A stretch of DNA of 56,793 bases from CAYMWF01 sp964394085 [NCBI: uncultured Gemmatimonadota bacterium]. Lineage in GTDB: Bacteria > GCA-2686955 > CAYMWF01. Position 1 is the stretch's first letter; every line of letters begins with the position of its first letter. Below, piece after piece: positions 17,502 to 26,352 of the stretch. The position numbers and the translations under genes were made by a program. The notes under the pieces were generated by a model. That model ran no database searches. It was given only the letters and a program-made list of their open reading frames with translations, and was not told the DNA's origin. The DNA is taken from assembly GCA_964394085.1 (NCBI GenBank), contig CAYMWF010000015.1, forward strand, positions 26,286 through 83,078, written 5' to 3'.

Positions 17502-17834
17502 ATGAAAAAGAAAGCATTTACGAGCATAGTCTTTCTGTCGGTCCTTCTGACTATGATTTTCCTTCTTTCATTCGCGGGGTGCGAGAAAAAGACCGAAAAA
17601 GTCGCTGAGGAGCACCCTATGACCGAACATCCGGCAGCTGAACATCCGGCAGCTGAACATCCGGCAGCCGAAGAAGCAGTGACGGAGGAAGCGGCGGCCG
17701 AAGAAGCAGTGACAGAGGAAGCGGCGACCGGGGAAGCGGTGACCGAGGAAGCAGCGACTGAGGAAGCGGCGACCGAGGAAGCGGCAGCCGAAGAGACAAC
17801 GGAGGAACATCCTGGCTCCGAACATCCGAAATAA
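17502..17834 (+). CDS. Small acidic repeat lipoprotein
   Basis: A 110-residue predicted lipoprotein. A lysine-rich start and hydrophobic core end in the lipobox 'LSFAGC' near residue 25. The rest is low-complexity: three copies of a 'TEHPAAEHP'-type unit, then about eight copies of a five-residue EEA(V/A)T unit, ending in 'EEHPGSEHPK'. It is very acidic with regular His-Pro pairs, and likely extended and unfolded. The ATG at 17502 has AGGGGG upstream. Possible metal binding through His is speculation. It lies five bases before the transglutaminase-like gene. Confidence 0.7.
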   Translation: MKKKAFTSIVFLSVLLTMIFLLSFAGCEKKTEKVAEEHPMTEHPAAEHPAAEHPAAEEAVTEEAAAEEAVTEEAATGEAVTEEAATEEAATEEAAAEETTEEHPGSEHPK

Positions 17835-17838
17835 GATA

Positions 17839-19311
17839 ATGAAAACCGACATTCGGCAGTTGTTGATATCGCCCACGAAGCTGACAAACTCTTCCGGTTC
17901 GCGGTTTACCCGCGGTCACGCCCGGTCCGCCTCACAACCGGTCGGACTACGATTCTCTCGAGGACTGCGAAAGGCGCTGCCGATTTACGCCTGTATGGTA
18001 TTTTCCGGCTGCGGGGGGGAGAAACCGGTTGAAGCTCCCCCTCCCGTTCCCGTACCCCAGGTCGATCGGATCGTCCCGGTGGTAACGTCGGATATAGCTG
18101 CCGGTATCGAAAAACACATAGAAGACCGGAGCCGCGAGGGCGACGGTTATTTCAACCTGAACTTCGACGGCAGGGATCTCCGTCTCAAGCTTGTCCGCGT
18201 GCACCTGGAATACCTGGCCAACCTCGGTCCGCGCAGTCATTTCGCCTGCGTGGATCTGGCCTGCACGGACGGCGACGTGTACGATGTGGATTTCTTCCTG
18301 GAAGGCGACCCGGGAAAGATGAGGGTCACCGAAACATCGATACATAAGATAAACGGGCAGCCCATATATGCCTGGGCACAGGCCGCCGACAAGACCTGGC
18401 ATCGAGTCCCCGTGGAAAAGGCGGATAAACACCTGCTGGGCGTGCTCACGGATCGAGATGAATTCGAATTCCTTTATCAATTTGCGTTGCCCGAGATAAA
18501 AAAATCCGCCCGTATATGGCTTCCGCTGCCGAGTTCGGATGCATTTCAAACCATCGAGATAATGTCGCTCAATGCTCCGGGCAGGCAAAAAGTTCTCGAC
18601 GAGGAGAAGCACGGCAACAAAGTGCTTTTCCTGAAGCTGGATTCCGGGGACAGCGGGAAGATTGTCGAGATATCCTTCCGGGTGGAACGCCTGGAAAAGA
18701 CACCGTATATAGAGGAAGGCTGCAATCCCGCAAAGTATCTCGATGCGGAAAGGTTCATACCGGTCCACGAAGATTTCGACAGCATCGGGACCGAAGTGGT
18801 CAAGGGCAAAAAGGGCGACCTGGCCCGGGCCCGCGCGCTGTATGATCACGTGATAGACCGGATGAGCTACAAAAAATACGGAGAAGGCTGGGGGAATGGC
18901 GACGCAGTTTACGCATGCGATGCGCGCACGGGTAACTGCACCGATTTCCATTCCTACTTCATCGCCCTGGCCCGGGCCGTGGGCATACCGGCGCGTTTCG
19001 CAATCGGCGCGGCCATCCCTTCAGCGCGGAACGAGGGCGGCATTAACGGTTATCACTGCTGGGCTGAATTCTACGCGGAAGGCAAATGGTGGCCGGTCGA
19101 CATCAGCGAGGGAGATAAATACTCGAACCTGGCGACCTATTACTTCGGACACCATCCGGCAAACCGGATCGAACTCAGCCGGGGCCGCGATCTGGTGGTG
19201 AAACCGGGCCCGGCCTCCGGACCGATCAACTTCCTCGCCTATCCCGTGTTCGAATCGAACGGCGAAACGATCAAGATCAAGCCCGAGTTCGTTTTTGTAA
19301 GAAAGTCCTGA
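17839..19311 (+). CDS. Transglutaminase-like cysteine peptidase-fold lipoprotein
   Basis: A 490-residue protein with a C-terminal transglutaminase core. The catalytic triad is visible: Cys in 'ARTGNCTDFHSYFIALARAV' near residue 360, His in 'GINGYHCWAEFYAEGKWWPV' near residue 398 and Asp in 'PVDISEG'. About 260 residues of beta-rich N-terminal sequence come first, resembling the N-terminal domain of other bacterial transglutaminase-like proteins. A lipobox-like 'MVFSGCGG' near residue 55 lies behind an unusually long positively charged leader, so the true start may be internal. It probably acts at the cell surface on peptide or protein amides; the substrate is unknown. Confidence 0.78.
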   Translation: MKTDIRQLLISPTKLTNSSGSRFTRGHARSASQPVGLRFSRGLRKALPIYACMVFSGCGGEKPVEAPPPVPVPQVDRIVPVVTSDIAAGIEKHIEDRSREGDGYFNLNFDGRDLRLKLVRVHLEYLANLGPRSHFACVDLACTDGDVYDVDFFLEGDPGKMRVTETSIHKINGQPIYAWAQAADKTWHRVPVEKADKHLLGVLTDRDEFEFLYQFALPEIKKSARIWLPLPSSDAFQTIEIMSLNAPGRQKVLDEEKHGNKVLFLKLDSGDSGKIVEISFRVERLEKTPYIEEGCNPAKYLDAERFIPVHEDFDSIGTEVVKGKKGDLARARALYDHVIDRMSYKKYGEGWGNGDAVYACDARTGNCTDFHSYFIALARAVGIPARFAIGAAIPSARNEGGINGYHCWAEFYAEGKWWPVDISEGDKYSNLATYYFGHHPANRIELSRGRDLVVKPGPASGPINFLAYPVFESNGETIKIKPEFVFVRKS

Positions 19312-19424
19312 ATCACGGGCCGCACCGGGAAAACAATCCGCGACCCGCCGCGGAAGAAGCGCCCTTCCCGGATAAAACCAGTCTCTGCAGAAAATTTATC
19401 CCGCCGCTGGTTCACTGTTCCAGA

Positions 19425-19459
19425 GTAAAAAGGAGCGGGTCCGCAAGAATGCGGACCCG
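19425..19459 (-). terminator. Intrinsic terminator of the beta-helix exoprotein gene
   Basis: A perfect 10-bp stem (19436-19445 with 19450-19459) and 4-base loop. On the minus strand it is followed by CTCCTTTTTACTC. It lies about 140 bases past the stop at 19597, in the spacer 19312-19596, which holds no other gene I can support. Confidence 0.75.
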
Positions 19460-19596
19460 GTTCGTTGAATGGCCACTTGAGATGGCAGTGTTTGGTTACC
19501 GGACAGTGCATCCGGGAACGGACGGGCCTCCTGGTTCATGCCGGTTTCGAGACCGGTCGACCGGATAACCGGCAGGAAGCCGATCATCCGGATTTT

Positions 19597-22500
19597 TCAC
19601 TTGAGTAACACGAGGCGCCTGCTCCCGGAATATCCCTTTACGGTCATTCTGCAGATATAAACGCCCGAGCTGCTCCTGCCGCCCGACCCGGTAGTACCGT
19701 CCCAGACGGTCACATAACTTCCCTTCTCTTTCTCCTCGTCGACGAGTGTCTTTACCAGCCTGCCGGTTATATCGAACACCTGCAGGGTGACCCGACCGGG
19801 CTCTGCGAGCCTGTAGGGAATCGAGGTCACGGGATTGAAGGGATTCGGACTCGCCGAAAGCAGCGACGGTAAACCCGGCCCCGGAGTATCGGTTTCGTCA
19901 TTCTCGAACCCGGAGATCCGGTACTCGTCGGCTCCCATGTCGTATGCTGAATAGATATCGGGATGCCCGGGATGATCCCAGGGGCGTTCTTCCCCGTCGA
20001 GGTCCTCATCGGGAGCGCCGTCCGCGGAAGCCGCATCGATGCACGGGGAATCGGTATCCAGGTGGTAGTCGCCCTCAACGGCAAGCAGCGGATCCGCATC
20101 GATGTTCCCCTCGAGCCATTCGAGGGTCGAGCTCTCGTCGAGGTAAACGGCGCCCTCCCCCCCGGCCACGTCGCTGAAACCGACCGAAATCGTCGAACCG
20201 TTCATGGCGCACAGCTCCGGTCCGGAAGGAGATTCGTCACCGTGGAATATCGAGTTCTTCAGGCTTGGAGCCGCGTTCTCGTACGCAAGCAATCCGCCCC
20301 CGAAAGCTCCCGAATTTCCGGAGATCGTGCTGTTAACAATCACCGGGGATGAAGTCCAGCAGGCGATTCCGCCCGCGAAGCCATCGCTTGAGTTTCCGTA
20401 AACAAAGCAGTTTACGATTTCAGCGGAAACGGACTGGTTGATCGTTATTCCACCGGGACCCGAGTCTGAATGATTACCCGAGATGATCGACTTTTCGATA
20501 ACAACGTCCCCGCATGTTATGCCCGCCGCAGTTCCCGCCGTCGAAGCCGCGGTATTGTCCGAAACGAAGCAGCCGGATATTCTCGAACCGTGGCCGCACT
20601 CGATTCCGCATCCCGAGTTCCCGGTCACGGAGCAGCCCTCTATCAGGGCATCATCCGCACACCGGACGCCCGGCCCGGCATTATCGGAAACGGTACAATC
20701 GACAAACAGGGCTGAAGCGCCGCAGCTGACGCCCCCGCCATTTCCGGTCACGAAGCATCCGCGCATTTCCGGCGAAGAACCCGACCTCGTCCCGCCGGCG
20801 ATACCGAACCCGGTATTACCCGTAACGATGCAGTTTTCGATGGCCGGAGAACCGGCGTCGATCCGTATTCCGGATACGCCTCCCGTGATGGTGAAACCGC
20901 GCACCACGGTTTCGCGCGGCTCCTCGTTCCGGAAAACAATCCCGGAACCGGCAGGATCACATGAAATAATCGTGGTTTCAGCGCCGTCCGCTGACTCGAG
21001 GATCAGCTTCTTCCCCTGGAAATCGAGATTCGTGTTGCCTTCGCCGGAATAGGTCCCGGCGGATACGAGGACGGTGTCGCCGTCCCAGGCTCCCTCGATA
21101 GCGGCCTGTATGGTGAGAGAATCCTCGGGAACCCTGATCAGGTTCCGCCCCACTCTCCTCGCGATTTCATTCGAGGGGCTGCTTTCCAGACCTTCGGGAT
21201 CGACGGAGGTTGCAATGTAATAATATAGATCGCCTTCCTCGACGTCGGTATCGAGATAGGTCATGATCCGCTCGAAGTTGAACACCGGATCCACCGGGAT
21301 CAGGTCCTCGTTGAGCGGCTTATCGTATACACCGGGGATGTCGCTTCTATAAAGGTAAAAGCCCTCGATATTGCAGACATCGCCGTAAACCCACCAGTCG
21401 AGCTCGATTCCCGGATCCGGATCGAAGACGAGGTCGCTGGAAAGCTCCCTGGGGATCATCGGAACCGGGTTGATCGTAAAACCGCTTTCGAACATGGCGA
21501 CGCCTTCGGACAGGCAGACCTCCATCGCCGAAAAATCGATAACGAGCTCCTCGTCGATAAAATCCGCCGCGAAAAGAAGAAATACGAGCTCGGCTTCCCC
21601 GCCCGGCGCCAGGTCGTCCGACCCGAAGGATAACAGGAACTTGGTGTCGGCGACCCCTACGGGCGCGCCCTCCTTCATGGCTTCGAGCTGGTCGACATCG
21701 TTGCCGTTGTCGTCGATGTTCGGATCTCCCGGGTCCTGGCCGATTCCGGCAAGAACCCAGTATTTGCTTACATCATCGTCCGGGGTTCCCGTGGAACCGC
21801 ACGGCAGCACCGGACCCGGCCCCCAGTCGAGGTCGGGCAGCTGGTCCGACATCCACCAGTTGAAGTTCTGCTCGATCCGCGAGACCGGAACGGGAGCGCT
21901 TACCAGGGCGGCGCAGTAGGCGGACGGCGCAATGATGCCGTCCCCCGGCCCGGATTGTTCGTAATCCGACATCCATGCGGTCAACCGGGCATCTCCGCCG
22001 GAGCCGATCAGGCGGCTCCCGCAGATATCGTCGAGGTGTCGATAAGTAGTCCAGCCCCTGGGCGCCGGTCCGCAGTCGGCATCCATGAAGAGGCCGATAA
22101 AAGCATCTTCCAGCATGTTGTCACCGATATTTCTGACCGTTAATTTCAGAATAGCGTAATCGGAGTGGTCTTCACCTCCCCACGAGTATATGTCCTGAGT
22201 GATTTCAATACCGAGAGGGTTGAGATGGTTGGGAGAAACGCCCGGATAATCGGCTGTCAGCATCGTGTCGCTATAAACCGCGGTAAACTGCTGATCGCCT
22301 ATGGTGGCGGGGTTGTACTGCGGATGTTCGGGACAGATGTGATATTCAACGAGGGTGTCTCCCGGCGCGGTTCCGGGGAACATCTCGTGCTCCAGTCTCC
22401 AGCCGTCGAAACCAGTGGAAACGAGGGTATCGCCTTCAACTACCGCACCTACCCAGACGGAGCCCTGAAACAGATAATCCAATCCCGAGTAAGCAGGAAA

Positions 22501-22836
22501 TCCGCAGGATATGAAGCCCTTGTGACCGTCGGTTTTTCCGAAATCCGCCGACGGGTTCCCGAACATGCCGCAGTTGGACGCGAGAAGCCACATGTTCGAT
22601 GAATCTGTAAGCTTCCTCTGGCAGATCGGCTCTTCTCCATCCGCGGCGCCCGGCAGTAGGGACGGGTGAACCCGGCCTTTCACCGGAGCGTTGAGAGCGG
22701 CGTGGGAGATGGTGACAGTGCAGGCTAGAAGCATGGTAAGAATAACCGCGACGGAAGCGCCGGGGATGCGTGCCCGCATGAATCGCAATTCCTTTCGAAT
22801 TCCCCAACCGGTTGATAAAAATTCACGAAAATACAT
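19597..22836 (-). CDS. Secreted right-handed beta-helix protein with C-terminal sorting domain
   Basis: A 1079-residue exported protein. The start at 22836 has AAAGGAGC just upstream and gives a signal segment 'SVAVILTMLLACTVTISHA'. The first 500 residues are beta-rich with many Asp/Gly/Pro. A short fibronectin-like stretch leads into a parallel beta-helix from about residue 590, with repeats such as 'GSPAIENCIVTGNTGFGIAG' and 'SSPVIVNSTISGNSGAFGGG'. The end, 'SASPNPFNPVTSIPYRLAEP' then 'LQVFDITGRLVKTLVD', is the FlgD/Por-type sorting domain common in FCB-group bacteria, for type IX or similar export and surface attachment. The target is unknown; beta-helices often bind or cleave polysaccharides, but no catalytic site was recognised. 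Confidence 0.8.
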   Translation of the reverse strand: MYFREFLSTGWGIRKELRFMRARIPGASVAVILTMLLACTVTISHAALNAPVKGRVHPSLLPGAADGEEPICQRKLTDSSNMWLLASNCGMFGNPSADFGKTDGHKGFISCGFPAYSGLDYLFQGSVWVGAVVEGDTLVSTGFDGWRLEHEMFPGTAPGDTLVEYHICPEHPQYNPATIGDQQFTAVYSDTMLTADYPGVSPNHLNPLGIEITQDIYSWGGEDHSDYAILKLTVRNIGDNMLEDAFIGLFMDADCGPAPRGWTTYRHLDDICGSRLIGSGGDARLTAWMSDYEQSGPGDGIIAPSAYCAALVSAPVPVSRIEQNFNWWMSDQLPDLDWGPGPVLPCGSTGTPDDDVSKYWVLAGIGQDPGDPNIDDNGNDVDQLEAMKEGAPVGVADTKFLLSFGSDDLAPGGEAELVFLLFAADFIDEELVIDFSAMEVCLSEGVAMFESGFTINPVPMIPRELSSDLVFDPDPGIELDWWVYGDVCNIEGFYLYRSDIPGVYDKPLNEDLIPVDPVFNFERIMTYLDTDVEEGDLYYYIATSVDPEGLESSPSNEIARRVGRNLIRVPEDSLTIQAAIEGAWDGDTVLVSAGTYSGEGNTNLDFQGKKLILESADGAETTIISCDPAGSGIVFRNEEPRETVVRGFTITGGVSGIRIDAGSPAIENCIVTGNTGFGIAGGTRSGSSPEMRGCFVTGNGGGVSCGASALFVDCTVSDNAGPGVRCADDALIEGCSVTGNSGCGIECGHGSRISGCFVSDNTAASTAGTAAGITCGDVVIEKSIISGNHSDSGPGGITINQSVSAEIVNCFVYGNSSDGFAGGIACWTSSPVIVNSTISGNSGAFGGGLLAYENAAPSLKNSIFHGDESPSGPELCAMNGSTISVGFSDVAGGEGAVYLDESSTLEWLEGNIDADPLLAVEGDYHLDTDSPCIDAASADGAPDEDLDGEERPWDHPGHPDIYSAYDMGADEYRISGFENDETDTPGPGLPSLLSASPNPFNPVTSIPYRLAEPGRVTLQVFDITGRLVKTLVDEEKEKGSYVTVWDGTTGSGGRSSSGVYICRMTVKGYSGSRRLVLLK

Positions 22837-23164
22837 TGTTGCTCCTTTCAACCTCCCTCGGTTGTTTCCCGCCGTCATACCGCCCCGCTCCAAAAGGCGC
22901 AAGCGCCGGAATCGCGACATGTCAAGCCGACCGGCTCGCTCAATTCAGTCTGGACAACCTCCTTCGGAGCGTTGTTGATTGTATTCGATTCCCCCCAGTA
23001 CCCGTATTCTACCAAGAATATTTGAATTTGTCAAATTCTTTTTCAAATATTCTTTGAATTATTAATCGCACGATACTGCACCGCCCGCTCGAACCTTGAT
23101 TTCTCAAACTGAACCGGGGTTCATTTTATTTTTACGCATCGCGTAAAGATTCTCAGATTATTGA

Positions 23165-23193
23165 TTGACAAATATCCAATCAACCATTATAGA
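23165..23193 (+). promoter_or_regulatory. Strong promoter of the kor-hdr operon
   Basis: A perfect TTGACA (23165-23170), a 17-base spacer and TATAGA (23188-23193). It is the only strong promoter found ahead of the eleven-gene kor-hdr cluster and leaves a leader of about 215 bases. Confidence 0.75.
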
Positions 23194-23329
23194 AGAATGT
23201 TCTGCTGGCTCTTCCGCCCGGGCAGCGGTTTTTGAGCCCTTCACCCCTAAACAGGAATTGACTGACACAAATATAGATGTCTCCCTCGACAACCAAGTTT
23301 AATCACTCCGTCGAATATATATTCTTCGA

Positions 23330-23361
23330 GCCGCCGGCGTATATTCTTGCGGCTTTTTTTT
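23330..23361 (+). terminator. Terminator-like hairpin in the kor-hdr leader
   Basis: The stem GCCGC (23330-23334) pairs with GCGGC (23349-23353) and is followed by eight T residues (23354-23361). It sits between the promoter at 23165 and the first start codon at 23417. A second, overlapping possibility just upstream, TCGAA...TTCGA around 23311-23329, could act as a competing structure. The arrangement suggests attenuation, or the 3' end of a short leader RNA. Confidence 0.6.
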
Positions 23362-23416
23362 GTGGGCCCGCCGTTGATGGAAACCGGATATGCGGGTTCG
23401 TTCAGGAGGTCGGACG

Positions 23417-23695
23417 ATGAAGTTCTGGCGCAAGCCTCTCGACGCTGACAAAATGTCCATACCGAAGGGTGAACTGTACATAATCAGAGACCGATGCAAG
23501 GGGTGCGAATTCTGCGTGGAATACTGCCCCTGCGACGTCCTGGAGATGTCGACCGAGTTCAATATCAAGGGATATCATCCACCCGTGGCCGTCAAACCCG
23601 ACGAGTGCGTGAACTGCGATCTATGCGAGATGATTTGTCCCGAATTCGCAATTTACTGCATGCCGAAAGATGAAGCCGAATCCAAAAGTGCGTGA
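23417..23695 (+). CDS. korD: 2-oxoacid:ferredoxin oxidoreductase delta subunit (KorD, 2x[4Fe-4S] ferredoxin)
   Basis: A 92-residue ferredoxin-type subunit carrying electrons from the KorAB catalytic pair. Two cluster-binding motifs are complete: 'CKGCEFCVEYCPCDVLEM' near residue 28 and 'CVNCDLCEMICPEFAIYC' near residue 63. The ATG at 23417 is selected by the AGGAGG about 9 bases upstream. It is the first gene of the cluster, with korA next. Confidence 0.9.
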   Translation: MKFWRKPLDADKMSIPKGELYIIRDRCKGCEFCVEYCPCDVLEMSTEFNIKGYHPPVAVKPDECVNCDLCEMICPEFAIYCMPKDEAESKSA

Positions 23696-23736
23696 TTCAG
23701 GCTCTCTGTCGGCAGCTTCAAAAACAGGAGGAGGAT

Positions 23737-24894
23737 GTGAAAGCCGATCCGAAAGGCGTTTTGACCGGCGCCCATTTCCTTGACGGCGACCATGCAGCGG
23801 CTGAAGGCGCGATGGCCGCCGGCTGCAGGTTTCTCGCAGGCTATCCGATTACACCCTCGACAGAGGTCGCGGAACGGATTGCCAGAAGATTTCCCAGCAT
23901 GGGCGGCGTATTTATCCAGATGGAAGACGAGATTGCCTCGATGGCCGCGATCATAGGCGCTGCCTGGGGGGGGAAGAGGGTCCTGACGGTGACATCGGGG
24001 CCCGGCATCTCGCTGATGATGGAGAACATAGGCCTCGCCGCAATGATGGAAGCGCCGTGCGTGATCATCAACGTCCAGCGGGGCGGACCGTCCACGGGGC
24101 TGCCGACAATGGTCGGACAGGCGGATATCATGCAGGCCAGGTGGGGCTCCCACGGAGACTACGAGGTGATCGCTCTCGCTCCCGACTCCCCTCAGGAGTC
24201 GTTCGACTTGACGATCAAGGCCTTTAACTTCGCCGAAAAATACCGCACACCGGTTCTGGTTATGCTCGACGAGTGCGTTGGTCACATGACTGAACGGGTG
24301 ATCATCCCCGAGGCTGACGAAATCGAACTCGTCGAACGAAAACTGACCTCCAAAAAACCGGAAGAGTACCTGCCGTACGAGACGAACGGCTCAGAGATCC
24401 CGGAGTTCGTGCACGCGGGGATGGGTTACCGCATTCATACCACCGGCCTGACCCACGATGAACGCGGCTACCCCGACATGTCCGCCGCATGCCAGAAGCA
24501 ACTGGTGACAAGACTGGTCGACAAGATCCGGAACCACGTGGACGACATCGTAATGCTGGAGGAAGAAGCTCTCGACGACGCCGAAGTGGTGGTTGTCAGC
24601 TACGGCATTACCTCCAGGGTGGCGATCCAGGCGATTGATGATGCCAGGAAAGCCGGTATCAAGGTAGGTAAACTGAGATTGCTCACCGTCTGGCCGTTCC
24701 CGGACAACCGCATTCGCGAACTGGCATCGAAGGTAAAAGCTTTCGTTGTGCCGGAAATAAATCTCGGTCAGATTGTATACGAGGTAGAACGGGCCGCGGC
24801 GGGCCGGGCCGATATCCACCTCGTCCCTCACGCCGGAGGAGACGTTCACGACCCCCAGGATATCCTGGATAAGATAAAGGAAGCGGCGAAATGA
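23737..24894 (+). CDS. korA: 2-oxoglutarate:ferredoxin oxidoreductase alpha subunit (KorA)
   Basis: A 385-residue subunit of the CoA-acylating 2-oxoacid:ferredoxin oxidoreductase. Diagnostic regions are 'FLAGYPITPSTEVAERIARR' near residue 35, 'VFIQMEDEIASMAAIIGAAW' and 'VTSGPGISLMMENIG', typical of KorA. The GTG at 23737 is preferred because CAGGAGGAGG precedes it. It overlaps korB by ATGA. The enzyme interconverts 2-oxoglutarate and succinyl-CoA or a related 2-oxoacid; 2-oxoglutarate specificity is by resemblance only. Confidence 0.9.
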   Translation: MKADPKGVLTGAHFLDGDHAAAEGAMAAGCRFLAGYPITPSTEVAERIARRFPSMGGVFIQMEDEIASMAAIIGAAWGGKRVLTVTSGPGISLMMENIGLAAMMEAPCVIINVQRGGPSTGLPTMVGQADIMQARWGSHGDYEVIALAPDSPQESFDLTIKAFNFAEKYRTPVLVMLDECVGHMTERVIIPEADEIELVERKLTSKKPEEYLPYETNGSEIPEFVHAGMGYRIHTTGLTHDERGYPDMSAACQKQLVTRLVDKIRNHVDDIVMLEEEALDDAEVVVVSYGITSRVAIQAIDDARKAGIKVGKLRLLTVWPFPDNRIRELASKVKAFVVPEINLGQIVYEVERAAAGRADIHLVPHAGGDVHDPQDILDKIKEAAK

Positions 24895-25745
24895 GCGTAG
24901 AAACAAAAGATCATCCGATATCACCCTTTCTCCGTATGGACAGGATGCCGCATATCTGGTGTCCTACATGCGGAATCGGCACGACGGTGAAATGCTTCGC
25001 CGAGGCGATCCAGAATCTCGAGCTGTCGATGGACAATCTGGCCGTCGTCTCCGGCATCGGCTGCACCGGCAGGGTCGCGGGTTATGTAAAAATCGACTCA
25101 TTCCATACAACCCACGGCAGAGCCGTCCCTTTCGCTACGGGGCTCAAGCTGGCCAATCCGAAAATGACCGTAACCGTGTATTCGGGAGACGGCGATCTTA
25201 CCGCCATCGGCGGCAATCACTTCATCCATGCTGCGCGCCGCAACATGGACCTCCTGGTCGTATGCGTGAACAACTTCATATACGGAATGACCGGAGGGCA
25301 GGTGGCACCGACCACACCGCTGACGGCGAAGGCCACGACCTCCCCGTACGGAAATTTCGAAGCGCCCTTCAACATTCCGCACCTTGCCGCTTCCTGCGGT
25401 GCCGTATACGTTGCCAGGTGGACATCCCTTCACGTGCGCAGACTGACCAGGGCTTTCGAAGAGGCGCTGGTAAAACCGGGTTTCCGGATAGTCGAGATTA
25501 TCGCTCCTTGTTCGACCCTCTACGCCAGGCTCAACAAGCTTGGAACGGGGTACAACCTGATGAAGTTCTACCACGACAACAGCGAAATACGTCACGGCGC
25601 ACCCACCGAAGAGGTTGCCATCGATTTCCAGGATAAGATCATCGTCGGAAAATTCGTCGACACGGAAAGACCGACGTTCCTCGACAATATGAACAGCCGG
25701 TTCAAGACGGTTTTCGGCGACGACTACGAGGATTACAATGGCTGA
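24891..25745 (+). CDS. korB: 2-oxoglutarate:ferredoxin oxidoreductase beta subunit (KorB, TPP-binding)
   Basis: A 284-residue thiamine-diphosphate-binding subunit. 'HIWCPTCGIGTTVKCFAEAI' near residue 21 and 'VVSGIGCTGRVAGYVKIDSF' near residue 53 give the cluster-ligand cysteines, and 'TVYSGDGDLTAIGGNHFIHA' near residue 95 with 'VCVNNFIYGMTGGQVAPTTP' is the GDG...NN thiamine-diphosphate motif. The start overlaps the korA stop (ATGA), showing tight coupling. Confidence 0.92.
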   Translation: MSVETKDHPISPFLRMDRMPHIWCPTCGIGTTVKCFAEAIQNLELSMDNLAVVSGIGCTGRVAGYVKIDSFHTTHGRAVPFATGLKLANPKMTVTVYSGDGDLTAIGGNHFIHAARRNMDLLVVCVNNFIYGMTGGQVAPTTPLTAKATTSPYGNFEAPFNIPHLAASCGAVYVARWTSLHVRRLTRAFEEALVKPGFRIVEIIAPCSTLYARLNKLGTGYNLMKFYHDNSEIRHGAPTEEVAIDFQDKIIVGKFVDTERPTFLDNMNSRFKTVFGDDYEDYNG

Positions 25746-25797
25746 GCGTGCCGGATGAACTTCCTTCCGGCGACTGCTTCACCAGGGAGGTGGAGGA

Positions 25798-26352
25798 TTG
25801 AAAACAAAAAAGACTAATGCGGAAATTCGCATCACAGGTTTCGGTGGACAGGGTGTAATCCTGATGGGTTACATCATAGGCAAAGCTACATCCATCTTCG
25901 ACGACCGGTTCTCGGTACTCAACCAGAGTTTCGGACCGGAAGCACGTGGAAGCGCATGCTCGGCGCAGGTGCTGGTAAACAAGGAACGCATCCTGTACCC
26001 TTACCTGAGAAACAACGATATCATGATCGCCATGTCCCAGGAAGGTTTCGACATGCACTATCCTGCACTCCGGGATAAGGGTATTCTCATCTACGAGAAA
26101 GACCTGGTAAAACCCGGAAAGATCAGGAAATCGGTGAATGCGTACTCGGTTCCCTCCACACGCATAGCGGAAGAGATGGGCAGAACGCTCATACAGAACG
26201 TGGTAATGCTGGGGTTTTTCACCGCCGCTGCAGACCTCGTGGAATACGATGCAATGCGGAAAGCGGTTGAAACATCGGTACCGCCCGGCACGGAAGAGCT
26301 GAATCTTTCGGCGTTCCAGAAAGGGTATGACTACTTCAATGGCAAAAACTGA
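25798..26352 (+). CDS. korC: 2-oxoacid:ferredoxin oxidoreductase gamma subunit (KorC)
   Basis: A 184-residue gamma subunit. '[20 protein letters not shown]' near residue 10 and '[17 protein letters not shown]' near residue 42 are the family signatures. The start is TTG at 25798, directly after AGGGAGGTGGAGGA. It overlaps the following hdrA1 start by 14 bases or more, so the Kor enzyme and the Hdr module are made from one message. Confidence 0.92.
   Translation: MKTKKTNAEIRITGFGGQGVILMGYIIGKATSIFDDRFSVLNQSFGPEARGSACSAQVLVNKERILYPYLRNNDIMIAMSQEGFDMHYPALRDKGILIYEKDLVKPGKIRKSVNAYSVPSTRIAEEMGRTLIQNVVMLGFFTAAADLVEYDAMRKAVETSVPPGTEELNLSAFQKGYDYFNGKN

Noticed and set aside
17600-17820. Repeat-rich stretch considered as CRISPR or minisatellite
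   Set aside because: The repeats are 15-base codon units in frame within a lipoprotein gene, with no spacers.
23096-23130. Hairpin TGAACC-GG-GGTTCA followed by a T-rich run
   Set aside because: It looks like a plus-strand terminator, but no plus-strand gene ends before it; the stem is short, so I did not list it.
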